The notes under the pieces are model-generated. The model ran no database searches and had not been told where the DNA came from. It saw only the letters and a program-made list of their open reading frames with translations. This document shows, one piece after another, positions 53,891-64,000 of a DNA stretch of 64,000 nt. Made by a program: the position numbers and the translations under genes. The stretch's first letter is position 1; each line of letters opens with the position of its first letter. The stretch spans positions 23,459,883-23,523,882 of the forward strand of contig NC_062978.1 of the NCBI RefSeq assembly GCF_023078275.1, in the 5' to 3' direction. The stretch is from Leguminivora glycinivorella. Taxonomy: Eukaryota > Arthropoda > Insecta > Lepidoptera > Tortricidae.

Positions 53891-54317
53891 CTAACCTAAG
53901 TAAAAAAGGTGAAGTGCTATCGTAATTGTTTTTTTTTATTTTTATTTTAAGAATAGGTTTTTATTTTTCATTCTGTATTAAACCTGAAATCGTGCGGAGC
54001 TAATTTAGTTTTATTTAATCCGAATATGTTTAGTTCGTAGTTTGGTTTGGGCTGAAAAACAGCGCTGCAGTGTCGCACATGTTATGTTGATGCTGTTCAG
54101 CATTATGCTGACGCTCAAACCATTTGCCACAGCAAATGTTTTGTTAAAAATAGTATAATTACGTCAATGACCAAAACAGTTACAGTAATTTAAGATTTAG
54201 ATTAAGTATATACTTAGGTATTAAGTTTAGATATAGATTTTACCTATCTCATATCTTTGTATTCACTGTGTTGTGGCAATAAACGAATCTTCTTTCTTCT
54301 TTCTTTCTTTCTTACTT

Positions 54318-55160
54318 TGAAAAAATCTCGTATCTCATAGAATGGCGGCATTTTGTGAATATCAAAGGAGTGAGTCTTCTGTACTTGTACTATATATTCT
54401 GTGGTTAAGGCTATTCAGTAACATATCTTAAAACGTCAATATTTCATGGTAGAGGCTTTTTATTCATGCGTTCAAAGCAAGTACCAACGAAAAAGAGTAA
54501 AAGCTCCAAATGGTAAAAGCAAACCAGAAATATTTTTAGACTCGCCCCTTGGGGAATAAAAAGTACAAACATGGCCGGTCTTTTTCAGGGATGTATTTGT
54601 TCGAAAAACAGTGCCTATGGAAGAGCATTTAGAAAAACCTTTACGACGCTACAGGAGCGAACATGCTAAAACGGAAAGGAGCCCCCCTTTCAATTTGGGA
54701 ATTGTAGTTAAATATACTAGTGTTATTAACTAGATTTATCGAAAAAAAAATTGTCCATTCAGAACAACTCTGTTAAAAGATATTGCGAAAAAATCTTTAA
54801 AATTGAGGTTCCGCTCTCGACTGTTTCCTCTTTCAAAACTTAATCAATGATAACAAAATTTGAGAATCTGAATAACAATGAAATAATCTGTGTCGGACCG
54901 TTTAGATTTTTTTGGCTAATTGTTACCAACTTTGAATACTTACCACAGTTTTTTTTTGCGCCATAATCAATAAGGCCGTTTTTGGAAATTTTTGATGGGC
55001 TCTAGCGTCGTCAAAATTAGGAATATCAAAAAAATCAAAACGGTTCGACACGGATAAAAATAATAATAATATGTGTTGAAAAAAATCGTTGCTCTATCTT
55101 CAAAAACCAGGGAGGAAATAGTCGAGAGCGTTTGTATGGAGAATAGACCCTTCCTGTATC
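54318..55160. other. Unassigned sequence
   Basis: It continues from the right flank of the LINE (family T start) into AT-rich sequence. No gene recognised. Confidence 0.4.
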
Positions 55161-55174
55161 GTGTTAAATAGTGT

Positions 55175-55345
55175 AAGGCCTGTACGCTCATAAGGCGTGC
55201 AGCGGGGAGGGCGTGCGACATGCCTGTTAAACAATTGAAGCTCCTACAACTCCTGAGTCGACGCTGCATAGGGTGGACGCACGCTCGCCCGCCCCGTCGA
55301 ACGCTCCGCAAGTCCGCACCGAGCGTATACTCAGGCCTTACCCTT
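55175..55345. mobile_element. Family N GC-rich element (copy 5)
   Basis: TAAGGCCTGTACGCTCATAA, CTGAGTCGACGCTGCATAGG, GTGGACGCACGCTCGCCCGC and CGAGCGTATACTCAGGCCTTA. The outer TAAGGCCTG/CAGGCCTTA segments are inverted, which supports a TIR element of about 170 bp. Confidence 0.8.
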
Positions 55346-55635
55346 ACACTACATAGAACTTGTTCGTAAAGGATCTCTTTAGGTTGTTTTTTCTATAGAT
55401 ATGTGGCTTTATTTCAAAGAATCGGTAGAAAATGCGACTAGCGGGCTTAAACAATTCAAACGTAAACTATGGCTTTAGAACAATATTGTGCATCTCGTTT
55501 GCTCCAATATAGAGGTACAGGCAAGCACGAGAGACAATGAACAATGTTCGTAAATTATAATAATATTATAAATGTTAGTTTCAATTGGTTGTAACTATTT
55601 TATGATGGGATGGGAATTCTCAAAAACACTCCACG

Positions 55636-55705
55636 ATGAAATGAAATGAAATGAAATGAAATGAAATGAAATGAAATGAAATGAAATGAAATGAAATTAA
55701 ATGAA
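55636..55705. repeat. (ATGAA)n microsatellite
   Basis: About 13 units of ATGAA. It is the tail of the minus-strand LINE remnant that follows. Confidence 0.9.
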
Positions 55706-56340
55706 ATATTTATTTTTCAAGTAGGCATATTACAATGCGCATATGAACGTCAAATAAAGCTACGCCGGCTCTAACCCTACGCCTCAGCCTCGAGAAGATT
55801 TCAGTCCCCCCTCAGTTGGGAGGGGGGTATCCACTATGGGACCGGCAAGAAACTCGGCGGGCAACTTCTTTTCAAAACATTACATCTTATAATTAACATG
55901 CATTAAATAACAACATACAATTTAACATGCAAAAGTATTCATCAAAGAATATGAACAGACTAGGTACTCTATGGAAATCAATTTCAATAAATTATATTAT
56001 TGCTTAATAATACGTCGTTCTTCTTCAGAGAAAACATATCAAATTGTCATAGAAGAAAAAGATAATATGAATCTCAATATCATTAAATATGTAATTTACC
56101 TACACAACATAAAATATAAAATATTTGATGTGCTTTCTTATCTGAACTGTGTCCTCTATACATAATACAATAATTTTAATTGCTATTCGTTTTTTGTAGT
56201 TTCTGGTTCGGGCCATGCATGTTTGTCTGTCAAATAGTCCTCGACTCTGTAATAAGCCTTTAACATCAATGATTTTTTTAAGTAGTTCTTAAGAGCTGGG
56301 AGGGGTAATCTCAAAGCAGTGTCAGGTAACTTATATCATG
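55700..56340 (-). repeat. Family I LINE 3' end (copy 3, longest)
   Basis: Collinear with 16795-17280 and extends further (GTTTCTGGTTCGGGCCATGC, CTCTGTAATAAGCC). On the minus strand the tail is an ATTTC repeat. The piece has no open frame, so it is probably 3' UTR. Confidence 0.7.
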
Positions 56341-56738
56341 TAGGTGTATCATGTAGATGTATCAAATAGGTTAAACTAAGTACAGTTTTTTTTACTCATA
56401 CATTTTTTAATATTCCTCACCGTTCTAATAAAGGTGAAATGTGATTTGAATACTCGTTAGAATTCTAGAATTTAAAATATAACTTGATATTTTATATTCC
56501 TCTGGCTACGTTCAACTGAGAAATGTAAATATTTTTAATAAATGCCGCAGTAAGCAATTAATCTACTTAAGTCCGTAATAATTCTGCTTCTTTATTAAGA
56601 TTTAAGGAAAACGAGGGAAAGGAGATGAAAGGAGATAAATAAGTGCATGTTTGGAATAATGGAGAAGTACTTACTGTGGTGTTATTAAAGGGTGGAAATT
56701 CAAAAAAAAATCTACGAGGTAAGGATTATATAGGATTT

Positions 56739-57764
56739 ACATATTAAACATGTAAAATCGGGTAACTCACGTAAAATTGTCCAAGGTCGCTCGACATGTT
56801 TCGCTCCGTAACGAGGAGCATTTTCATTGAGCACGCGCGATGTTAATGGTATCCCGACGCAGACTGCGGGCCGCAGCTCGCTGCGACCGTTTGGCTCGGC
56901 GCGGGGGTCGGCGGCGGCAGGGGCGGTGTGAAACTACCCTCACTTTCGGTAGAATTGTCATTTGTTGGGTTGCACACTACACTCACTCACTACGTCATTC
57001 GCTAAGGGCTCATCCACACGGACTACCGGCGTAGTACGTAATACCGTCTCCCAACTAGGGGGCACTGACCAACCACAATCACGATTAAAATTCGGATGAC
57101 GACTAATTTCAATAGCCTCCCGTACTAAATGAAAATGCTCCTCGTTCCGGAGCGAAACACGTCGAGCGATCTTCGACAATTTCACGTGAGTTACCCAATT
57201 TTTAGGGTTCCGTAGTCAACTAGGAACCCTTATAGTTTCGCCATGTCTGTCTGTCCGTCCGTCCGTCCGTCCGTCCGTCCGCGGATAATCTCAGTAACCG
57301 TAAGCACTAGAAAGCTGAAATTTAGTACCAATATGTATACCAATCACGCCAACAAAGTGCAAAAATAAAAAATGGAAAAAAATGTTTTATTAGGGTACCC
57401 CCCTACATGTAAAGTGGGGGCTGATATTTTTTTTCATTCCAACCCCAACGTGTGATATATTGTTGGATAGGTATTTAAGAATGAATAAAGGTTTACTAAG
57501 ATCGTTTTTTTATAATATTAATATTTTCGGAAATAATCGCTCCTAAAGGAAAAAAAGTGCGTCCCCCCCCCCCTCTAACTTTTGAACCATATGTTTAAAA
57601 AATATGAAAAAAATCACAAAAGTAGAACTTTATAAAGACTTTCTAGGAAAATTATTTTGAACTTGATAGGTTCAGTAGTTTTTGAGAAAAATACGAAAAA
57701 CTACGGAACCCTACACTGAGCGTGGCCCGACACGCTCTTGGCCGGTTTTACATGTTTAATATGT
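56739..57764. mobile_element. TIR element with ~90-bp ends, interrupted by family A
   Basis: The left arm is 56739-56829 (CATGTAAAATCGGGTAACTC, CTCGACATGTTTCGCTCCG, AACGAGGAGCATTTTCAT). The right arm is inverted at 57126-57199 and resumes at 57749-57764 after the A insertion. The interior of about 295 bp is GC-rich and contains GCGACCGTTTGGCTCGGCGC. No transposase. Confidence 0.85.
57200..57748 (+). mobile_element. Family A element nested in a TIR arm (copy 7)
   Basis: Full-length copy from AGGGTTCCGTAGTCAACTAG to CGCTCTTGGCCGG with about six CCGT units. T runs at both ends (TTTTT left, TTTT right, one TTTT in the paired arm) suggest a TTTT target duplication, but T-run ambiguity prevents certainty. 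Confidence 0.9.
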
Positions 57765-57889
57765 CAGTGTCTTACGGTAGTTTAATTATTAAAATTGTTA
57801 ATCTTTACGGCATGAAAAATTCTCAAAAAATGTGAAAAAGTAATAATTTTGCATACTTATAATAGTTTATTAATTATTATTAATTAATT

Positions 57890-58085
57890 AATTAATTTAG
57901 TATGGGTTAGCACATTGTTACTGGTGAATTCTCAATATAACTTGAGACTCCAGTGCCGTTACAAGATGTAATAGTCTGTCGGTAGATGGCGCTAGACGTC
58001 ACCCCAAGACGTGTGTACAAAAGGATAATAATAGTTTATAAACAAAATATGTATCTTGTGATATATGTACATGTATAGCAATAAA
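57890..58085 (+). repeat. Probable LINE 3' UTR fragment
   Basis: GAGACTCCAGTGCCGTTACA, GGTAGATGGCGCTAGACGTC and GTACATGTATAGCAATAAAT, the last with a polyadenylation signal followed by A-rich sequence. No coding frame. Confidence 0.45.
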
Positions 58086-60175
58086 TAAAAAAAAATAAAA
58101 AAATAAAATTCATTTATTTCAAGCTTCTTGGCTCATAATATTGACACATGCAAACTCAATACAAATAATATATACAATAAAAATCACAATATTTACATTA
58201 AATCAACATTACATAATTAAATTACATTAAATTAAATTACATTATATATTAAATTAAAATAACACTAACCTATTCCCTTCTTAATTACATGCCTGTCGCA
58301 GCAGTGCATGATGTAAGGACAGTCCAGTCTATCCGCAATCATCGCTAGGACAGTGTTGTGGCTGGCCCGCACCCGCTGCACCAAGGACGCGGCGCGCAAT
58401 CGCATGGTAGTATTAAAACACGCCGTGTGCGCCGCCGCGAACATGCCCGAGGCGCTGCAGTAGCGAGGCAGCCCCATCACTGCCCGGAACGCGTTATTGT
58501 ATTGGACGCGAAGTGCATTGTATGTTTTCTGAGTGTAGCTAGCCCACAGGCTGCACGTGTACAGCGACGTGCAGTACGCTTTAAATAGCGTCAATCTCAC
58601 GCCGCTAGAACAGCGAGCAAACCTGCGGGCCAACATGTTTGCCCTTACACACAATGCCCTTCGCTCCCGCTCCATATCAACGTTGTCTTTTAGGTCGGCA
58701 GTAACGACGTGCCCTAGGTATTTAAATGTATTAACCCTTTCAAGCGGTGTTCCATACAAAGCTATCTCAGGAACATTCATAGGTCTATTACTGCCGGCCT
58801 CAAAGACCATACATTGGCTCTTAGTCACATTATATTTCAAACCGTGACTCGTAGCGTACTCCTCACACACCCGTAACAATCTTCTGAGACCACACACCGA
58901 CGCGCTCAGCAGCACCATGTCGTCTGCGTAGCTAAGGTTATTAACGCACACTCCATCTACATGGCAACCGACATGCTGACTGCTGAGCTCGACGATTAGC
59001 GCATTCATATACAGATTGAACAGTGTGGGAGAGGTCAACCCCCCCTGCCTCACCCCACACTCCAACCCATACTCCTCAGACATTGTTCCTGCCCACCTGA
59101 CCCTGTTGACCTGGTGTCCATACCAATACTTGAAAATATTAATTAAATCCCTGGGCATGTTCTCCATCTTTTTCCACAGCACTTGGTAGGACACCAGGTC
59201 AAAGGCCTTGGAGAGGTCCAGGAAGCAAGCGTAAACCGGCGTCTCACGATCAGTGTAATATCTAATTGTATGCTTAAGACACAGAATTGCGCTATCGGTG
59301 GAGAGCCGAGGCCTAAATCCAAACTGGTTGTCATGTAGTTTGACATATTTCTCTATCTGTGTATTAAGCATACAATCAAACAATTTAGCAATAACAGTTG
59401 CTAATGAAATCGGCCTATAGTTAGTTTTATCCGTTAAGTCGCCTGTTTTATTTTTAACCACAGGTACGACTATCGTTTCCAACATAACATTAGGGATATA
59501 CGAATGGCTCATACAAAGGTTGTAAAACATGGCCAAGACTCTTGCAATATGAGGACCGGCGTGCAGCAGATGCTCGATACTCAGACCGTCATGGCCAGGA
59601 GATTTACCTCTTGAGATTGATTTGATTGCCTGTGCGACTGCCTTAGCTGTAAATCTAATCCCCTCCACCGAGCCGGTCAGAGCATCGGGCCCCGTCGCCT
59701 CTGTCCCCAGAGGAGATTGCACCCTAAAATGATCTTTAAAGGCATCCGCAATGCTTTTAGGGTCACTCACCCCGTCGACACTCACCGGAAGACCAGGACG
59801 AGCGTTCATCTTTCTTGTCTCATGCCAAAAACCCCGGAAGTTCCCCTTAGAGTGTTTTTCAGCGAGAGTATCCATTTTTAACTGCTCTTCGTGATTTTGA
59901 CACCACTTTAACCTAGATTTGAATACTTTTCGACTGACACACATCTCCTCAAACATTATACCACTCCGGGGCCTTCCACATGACACCCATTCGTGAAACC
60001 TCTCCCTGGCCACCCTGTGAGCCTCGGCGACGTGTCTGTTCCAACCCATTACACGCTTACCCCTTCCTCTCTTCCCTCCTGGACCCCCACCACATAACGA
60101 TGCCGCACTTAATGCATCATAAACATAGACATGTATCACAGCTGATCGCCGGTCAGTGACCCAAAGGGTCGGTTA
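58082..60175 (-). mobile_element. 5'-truncated LINE with intact reverse transcriptase
   Basis: Oriented leftwards. The 3' UTR (58082-58264) has GAGCCAAGAAGCTTGAAATAAATG and a T/A-rich tail. The ORF covers 58265-60172. Upstream of 60172 is a stop (TAA at 60175-60173 on the minus strand) and unrelated sequence. The element therefore lacks its endonuclease and ORF1. Confidence 0.85.
58265..60139 (-). CDS. LINE reverse transcriptase lacking endonuclease
   Basis: 624 codons without a stop. It is numbered from a GTG; the frame is open a further 11 codons to 60173-60175 (stop), so no true start exists. The first ~150 residues are a basic linker (MGWNRHVAEAHRVARERFHE). RT motifs: NYRPISLATVIAKLFDCML, QFGFRPRLSTDSAI, FLDLSKAFD (D308 and D314), CGVRQGGLTSPTLFNLYMNA and SYADDMVLL (Y404-A-D-D407). 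The C-terminus includes LYTCSLWASYTQKTYNALRV and NAFRAVMGLPRYCSASGMFA. The VRQGG variant separates it from the CR1-like element at 50 kb. All catalytic residues are present. The copy looks young but cannot move by itself. Confidence 0.88.
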   Translation of the reverse strand: MIHVYVYDALSAASLCGGGPGGKRGRGKRVMGWNRHVAEAHRVARERFHEWVSCGRPRSGIMFEEMCVSRKVFKSRLKWCQNHEEQLKMDTLAEKHSKGNFRGFWHETRKMNARPGLPVSVDGVSDPKSIADAFKDHFRVQSPLGTEATGPDALTGSVEGIRFTAKAVAQAIKSISRGKSPGHDGLSIEHLLHAGPHIARVLAMFYNLCMSHSYIPNVMLETIVVPVVKNKTGDLTDKTNYRPISLATVIAKLFDCMLNTQIEKYVKLHDNQFGFRPRLSTDSAILCLKHTIRYYTDRETPVYACFLDLSKAFDLVSYQVLWKKMENMPRDLINIFKYWYGHQVNRVRWAGTMSEEYGLECGVRQGGLTSPTLFNLYMNALIVELSSQHVGCHVDGVCVNNLSYADDMVLLSASVCGLRRLLRVCEEYATSHGLKYNVTKSQCMVFEAGSNRPMNVPEIALYGTPLERVNTFKYLGHVVTADLKDNVDMERERRALCVRANMLARRFARCSSGVRLTLFKAYCTSLYTCSLWASYTQKTYNALRVQYNNAFRAVMGLPRYCSASGMFAAAHTACFNTTMRLRAASLVQRVRASHNTVLAMIADRLDCPYIMHCCDRHVIKKGIG

Positions 60176-60328
60176 AGATTTTTATAAACATGTTTATTGT
60201 CAATTTGGTGGTAGTTGTACATTCACTTTCCAAATACATCTTAATTACGAACGGACGTGCGTTTGCCTTTTTAATTAGATATCCTAGTGTTCCTGGCTTC
60301 ATATACTTTATATCTGTATCTGTATTTT

Positions 60329-60905
60329 TAGGGTTCCGTAGTCAACTAGGAACCCTTATAGTTTCGCCATGTCTGTCTGTCCGTCCGTCCGTCCGTCCGT
60401 CCGTCCGTCCGTCCGTCCGTCCGTCCGTCCGTCCGTCCGCGGATAATCTCAGTAACCGTTAGCACTAGAAAGCTGAAATTTGGTACCAATATGTATATCA
60501 ATCACGCCAACAAAGTGCAAAAATAAAAAATGGAAAGAAATGTTTTATTAGGGTCCCCCCCCTACATGTAAAGTGGGGGCTGATATTTTTTTTCATTCTA
60601 ACCCCAACGTATGATATATTGTTGGATAGGTATTTAAAAATAAATAAGGGTTTCCTAAGATCGTTTTTTGATAATATTAATATTTTCGGAAATAATCGCT
60701 CCTAAAGGAAAAAAAAGTGCGTCCCCCCCCCTCTAACTTTTGAACCATATGTTTAAAAAATATGAAAAAAATCACAAATGTAGAATTTTATAAAGACTTT
60801 CTAGGAAAATTGTTTTGAACTTGATAGGTTCAGTAGTTTTTGAGAAAAATACGGAAAACTACGGAACCCTACACTGAGCGTGGCCCGACACGCTCTTGGC
60901 CGGTT
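60329..60905 (+). mobile_element. Family A element with expanded CCGT tract (copy 8)
   Basis: From AGGGTTCCGTAGTCAACTAG to CGCTCTTGGCCGG. The CCGT tract (60380-60437) has about 14 units, the longest among the A copies here. Confidence 0.9.
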
Positions 60906-61146
60906 TTTTTGTACTTACTGCGGATCAGAGTATCGAGACAACCTGGTTTACTGATGCTTTGTGACATAGGTATATTATTTAGTTTGTGGTGTTTAATAAA
61001 ATAAAAATAAAATGTAGGTAATACAATTTTTCCAATAGCAACGCGTGGTACAACTACACTGTTTATTTTAAATGCGCTAACATTTTCGCAACAGCGAATG
61101 TAAAAGGCAAAATATCCCATTACCTCAAAATTAATAAGTTTTGTTA

Positions 61147-61235
61147 AATAGAATACCTATTCAATATTTCAATTTGAATATTAAAACATAATAGAATACC
61201 TATTCAATATTTCAATTTGAATATTAAAACATAAT
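61147..61235. repeat. 43-bp tandem duplication
   Basis: TAGAATACCTATTCAATATT followed by TCAATTTGAATATTAAAACA occurs twice consecutively without change. Part of the unit is self-complementary (AATATTTCAATTTGAATATT). Confidence 0.85.
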
Positions 61236-61689
61236 ATTAAATTTCGTATTTGGGGCTCTAATGTAATATTAATTACTTACAGGATGTCATATTTAACAAA
61301 AGGGCACGTGAAATATTTTACAATCGACATTTATAATTATATGCTAACGGAAAATGTTTGCTGTTATCTGACATGACTGACACTTTTAAATTGAAAATCA
61401 TAGCTTCGTATACAATATCCTGCCTACATATCGCCTCTTATACAATATAATAATATGCCTTTTCGTTCACTCCTTTAGCTATTATTGATGTTAGGTATTG
61501 ATATAATATATAATGTATATTATAGGTATTTCAAACATAACAGGCCTTTGCATCTATAACAGATGATTCAAGCAGCAACCTTGTGACACTTACGTTCGTG
61601 GCTGTATAGCCCAATTCGAGAGAGGATCCTTCGTAGGCACACATGGCAGGTGTATGCTCCTCCAGATGGGCGGGGGTTAGAGGCGTTAT

Positions 61690-61745
61690 TTCAAACATAA
61701 GTTCCGAAAAACTCATTGTTATGAGCCGGGATTGAGAATCGGGCT
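61690..61745 (-). repeat. SINE family K fragment
   Basis: ACATAAGTTCCGAAAAACTC followed by ATTGTTATGAGCCGGGATTG matches the middle of 30955-31222. Confidence 0.55.
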
Positions 61746-61949
61746 TATATTTATTCTCTCGGCCACTTTTCTCCACCAACAAACGTCAGATAAGTGTTAA
61801 ATGTCATTTCATAAGTTTCTAACCCTCAAACTCCAGATTGAATGTTACTCCAAACTCGAGGACACTCCAGTGGTTTCTTATTTATTAATTCTGTCATTAT
61901 TATTTCATTTATTCATTGTATAGTCATGTAACTACATACATCTTAATTA

Positions 61950-62060
61950 TATTGTTACTGTTACGGTTAAAAAGAAAATCGACATTAAAAAAACCTACGA
62001 ATTATCCTGTTACGGTCGCCAAATATGATGGTTTCGATCATATTATAAAAATCCCTTTTT
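61950..62060 (+). repeat. Family U repeat (copy 1)
   Basis: GACATTAAAAAAACCTACGA and CCTGTTACGGTCGCCAAATA match 62927-63035 (GACATTAAAACCTACGAAAA, CCTGTCACGGTCGCCAGACA). Short interspersed repeat of unknown class. Confidence 0.6.
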
Positions 62061-62489
62061 TAATCCATAATATTCCCAAACCATTTTTATTTTTGTACTC
62101 CTTGATCTTCACCATTTCCCTACTAATTTTAATGAGTAATAGCGAGTTTTCAGCATCAGGTAGTTTTTTTGGACCTGGACATATTTGTATGGGTTTAAGA
62201 GATATAAATTATGTTCATATAATTTACTATTAGGTAATAGATGGCGCATAAAAAGCTTGCATTTAACTCTTCACGCCACAGACTCATTGTTAACTCAACA
62301 AAGATCCACTATTGAGCCGCGGTGACAGTGTCCGAGCTAACAGAGTCGAACAAAGTCGGTTGAACAAAGTAAACTGAACGTACGCTCACAATGGCGTACG
62401 AACATTTATTAACAAGCTGGTTTGTAAGTGTAAGTTGAAAGCTGAAGAAGATGAATTGAAAATTACTATGGTCTTCAAGGCCAGCCAGG

Positions 62490-62711
62490 ATGCACGCAGA
62501 TAGATGGACAAGAATCGCTACCATGTGGAAGGGCCCTAGTGGCAAGAGGAGAGATGGCAGACCCAACACAAGATGGTCTGACGACCTATGCAAAATAGCC
62601 ACCGATTGGCCAACTGTGGCAACAACCAGAAACAGGTGGCGAGAGCTGGAGGAGGCCTTTATCCGAAAGGGCTCCAAACCAAATCAAAAAAGTCATCAAC
62701 GTTTTTTTTAA
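62490..62711 (+). pseudogene. RTE-type LINE C-terminal fragment
   Basis: Translates RWTRIATMWKGPSGKRRDGR, then PNTRWSDDLCKIATDWPTVA and TTRNRWRELEEAFIRKG. The WT--A--W-P--GKR--GRP---W-DDL and R--W--LEEAF blocks are the C-terminus of RTE-like proteins. It belongs to a different subfamily from the 41-kb copy. The T/A-rich sequence at 62700-62790 is its 3' end. Confidence 0.82.
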
Positions 62712-62926
62712 GTATTTTTATTTTTTTATATTTTAAGGTTTTTGGTTCGGATAAACAGGCTTTTTATTTTTATTTTAAATGAAATGAAATATTTTATTGT
62801 GTGTTGAGTTTAGGTTAAAATGGTTACAATAGTTGGTTGTTTTATTATGGTCTTCAAAATGAGGTTTAAAAATCCTGAGAAAGTATAACTAATGGGTTCT
62901 AAATTTATCGCTAATAGTGATAGTTA

Positions 62927-63035
62927 TTTCTACTGTTACGATACAAGAGAAGCGACATTAAAACCTACGAAAAGTCCTGTCACGGTCGCCAGACATGAAG
63001 TTTTGGATGGTAGTCTTTCAAACCCTTTGTTGTTT
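62927..63035 (+). repeat. Family U repeat (copy 2)
   Basis: Second copy of the 61950-62060 repeat, diverged. It lies 976 bp downstream, on the other side of the RTE fragment. Confidence 0.6.
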
Positions 63036-63089
63036 TCTTTGCTTTCTTTTCTTGATGAGTATATAATACATATAATGGGTTCAAAATAA

Positions 63090-64000
63090 CATCATAATTT
63101 TATTATCATCATCTTCTTCTAATCGTTTTCGGCCACAACGTTTTACTTACAGAACTAGATTTAGATATAAGGAACAAGTTCATCTATTTGTATAGGGGCC
63201 GAGCGTGTCAGATTTTGTACTGAAGTTGTTACTTGCCTGTGATTTTAAATATGTCTCAGTCCCTTGAGTGTTCATAATTTTTGTGTTGTTGCCATTAAAT
63301 ATCACGTAACGAAGCATTTTTTATATTTTGTTGACTTCAACTTACAGAAATTGACGCCCGAAAGCTGCAAGCTGATTAAAGACCTACTTTTTGCAACGAA
63401 TGTGTGATCACACTCGCTGCAGGTCAGCACCCCTCCGACATAATTATAAAGTACAACCAAAGAACTGGCTTTTAGCTCGTCGCACTTAGCGTTGAGTTCA
63501 GTATGTTCACCTCCAAAGCGCGTCACATGCGTTCACATACTAACATTACTACTACCATACACTATTGGCACTGGCATTTACAGCACTGGAGGCCTTGGTC
63601 ACTATTTCTTTCACGTGTATAATAATTATTTTCAGTTTTAACATTTTACCCACACCAACTAAAGTGGGTGGTAGACGTGCGAGCAAGTACATGTACTTAT
63701 GGCTCGACGAAGATTTCAAACTGGTTGGATCATCGACAACTACGCGTGGCGTTTTTAAAGTACGCGTGCTTACGGTGCGACACATAAGCGAAAAAATTCG
63801 TCGAGCCAAAAGTACGCTTACTTGATCGTACGTCTATCACCCGCTTTAGCAGTACGAAACGAAGGTAAGTTAAATTTGTAATATATGTTAAAAATTACAA
63901 GTTGTAATATCTGTTAAGAGCCTTTCACTTTTAAATTAAGGCAGAGGCTATGTCGCGAACACGCCAGAGGACTTCCGGCGCTGGCGCGAGAACAAAACGA
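63090..64000. other. Unassigned sequence at the window end
   Basis: A minus-strand frame at 63346-63526 includes CSECDHTFVAKSRSLISLQL, weakly like the start of a zinc finger. A donor-like GTAAGT follows it, but no ATG precedes it. An imperfect inverted repeat lies at 63690-63810 (GGCTCGACGAA/TTCGTCGAGCC). Neither supports a gene call. Confidence 0.3.

Larger units (their letters stand above)
49841..54312 (+). mobile_element. Near-complete CR1/Jockey-like LINE (4.47 kb)
   Basis: Bounded by TACTT on both sides (49836-49840 and 54313-54317). It starts inside the ORF1 frame at GATACTGATACTGATAAC, so the 5' end is truncated. It contains ORF1, a 244-bp spacer, ORF2 (endonuclease then reverse transcriptase) with one frameshift, a 420-bp 3' UTR with AATAAA near 54282, and a TTCT-repeat tail. 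The flanks join to match 3343-3382. The clade is most likely CR1 or a relative, judging by the endonuclease/RT motifs and the short-repeat tail. Confidence 0.9.

Noticed and set aside
63302..63526. Minus frame with a CSECDHTF zinc-finger-like start and a donor-like site
   Set aside because: Only one cysteine pair is visible, no histidines follow, and there is no ATG or clear acceptor. Too weak for a gene call.

Overview
The window looks like a transposon-rich intergenic stretch of an insect chromosome, most likely from a moth or butterfly. It is AT-rich, and I found no clear multi-exon host gene. It is dense with interspersed repeat types I associate with Lepidoptera: microsatellite-bearing elements, tRNA-headed SINEs, foldback MITEs, and LINE fragments of several types. 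The order assignment rests on recognising these repeats, not on a host marker gene.

Layout. 1-12 kb: copies of two microsatellite-bearing families (here A and B), small foldback elements, LINE 3' pieces and a minus-strand SINE. 12.8-17.6 kb: a 970-bp foldback element, a 218-codon C-terminal fragment of a LINE with a restriction-like endonuclease domain, a second SINE and several MITEs. 18.8 kb: two adjacent perfect palindromes. 19.7-24.8 kb: A and B elements with long CTGT/CCGT tracts, short repeats with TATG-like tails, an intact-looking tRNA-type SINE, and a SINE interrupted by another element. 25.7-26.3 kb: a 120-bp tandem repeat. 26.5-29 kb: two A copies and a possible first exon of a secreted protein. 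30.9-38 kb: tRNA-headed SINEs and several MITEs. 38.2-47.7 kb: several copies of a TIR family (F) with nested insertions, RTE-type LINE fragments, a small spliced ORF with a degenerate THAP domain, and nested TIR elements. 47.9 kb: a perfect 101-bp inverted repeat. 49.8-54.3 kb: a nearly intact 4.5-kb LINE whose target duplication and pre-insertion site can both be read. 55-57.8 kb: further LINE and TIR remnants. 58.1-60.2 kb: a minus-strand LINE keeping an uninterrupted reverse transcriptase but lacking its endonuclease. 60.3-64 kb: another A element, an RTE fragment and unassigned sequence.

The longest open frames all belong to retrotransposons: LINE ORF1 and ORF2 at 50-54 kb, the reverse transcriptase at 58-60 kb, and the endonuclease domain at 14 kb. 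Many elements sit inside others, so relative insertion ages can be ordered from the sequence. Family letters (A, B, C, ...) are local names for repeats recognised within the window. I see no CRISPR array, rRNA gene or bacterial-type operon. tRNA-like sequences occur only as SINE heads.
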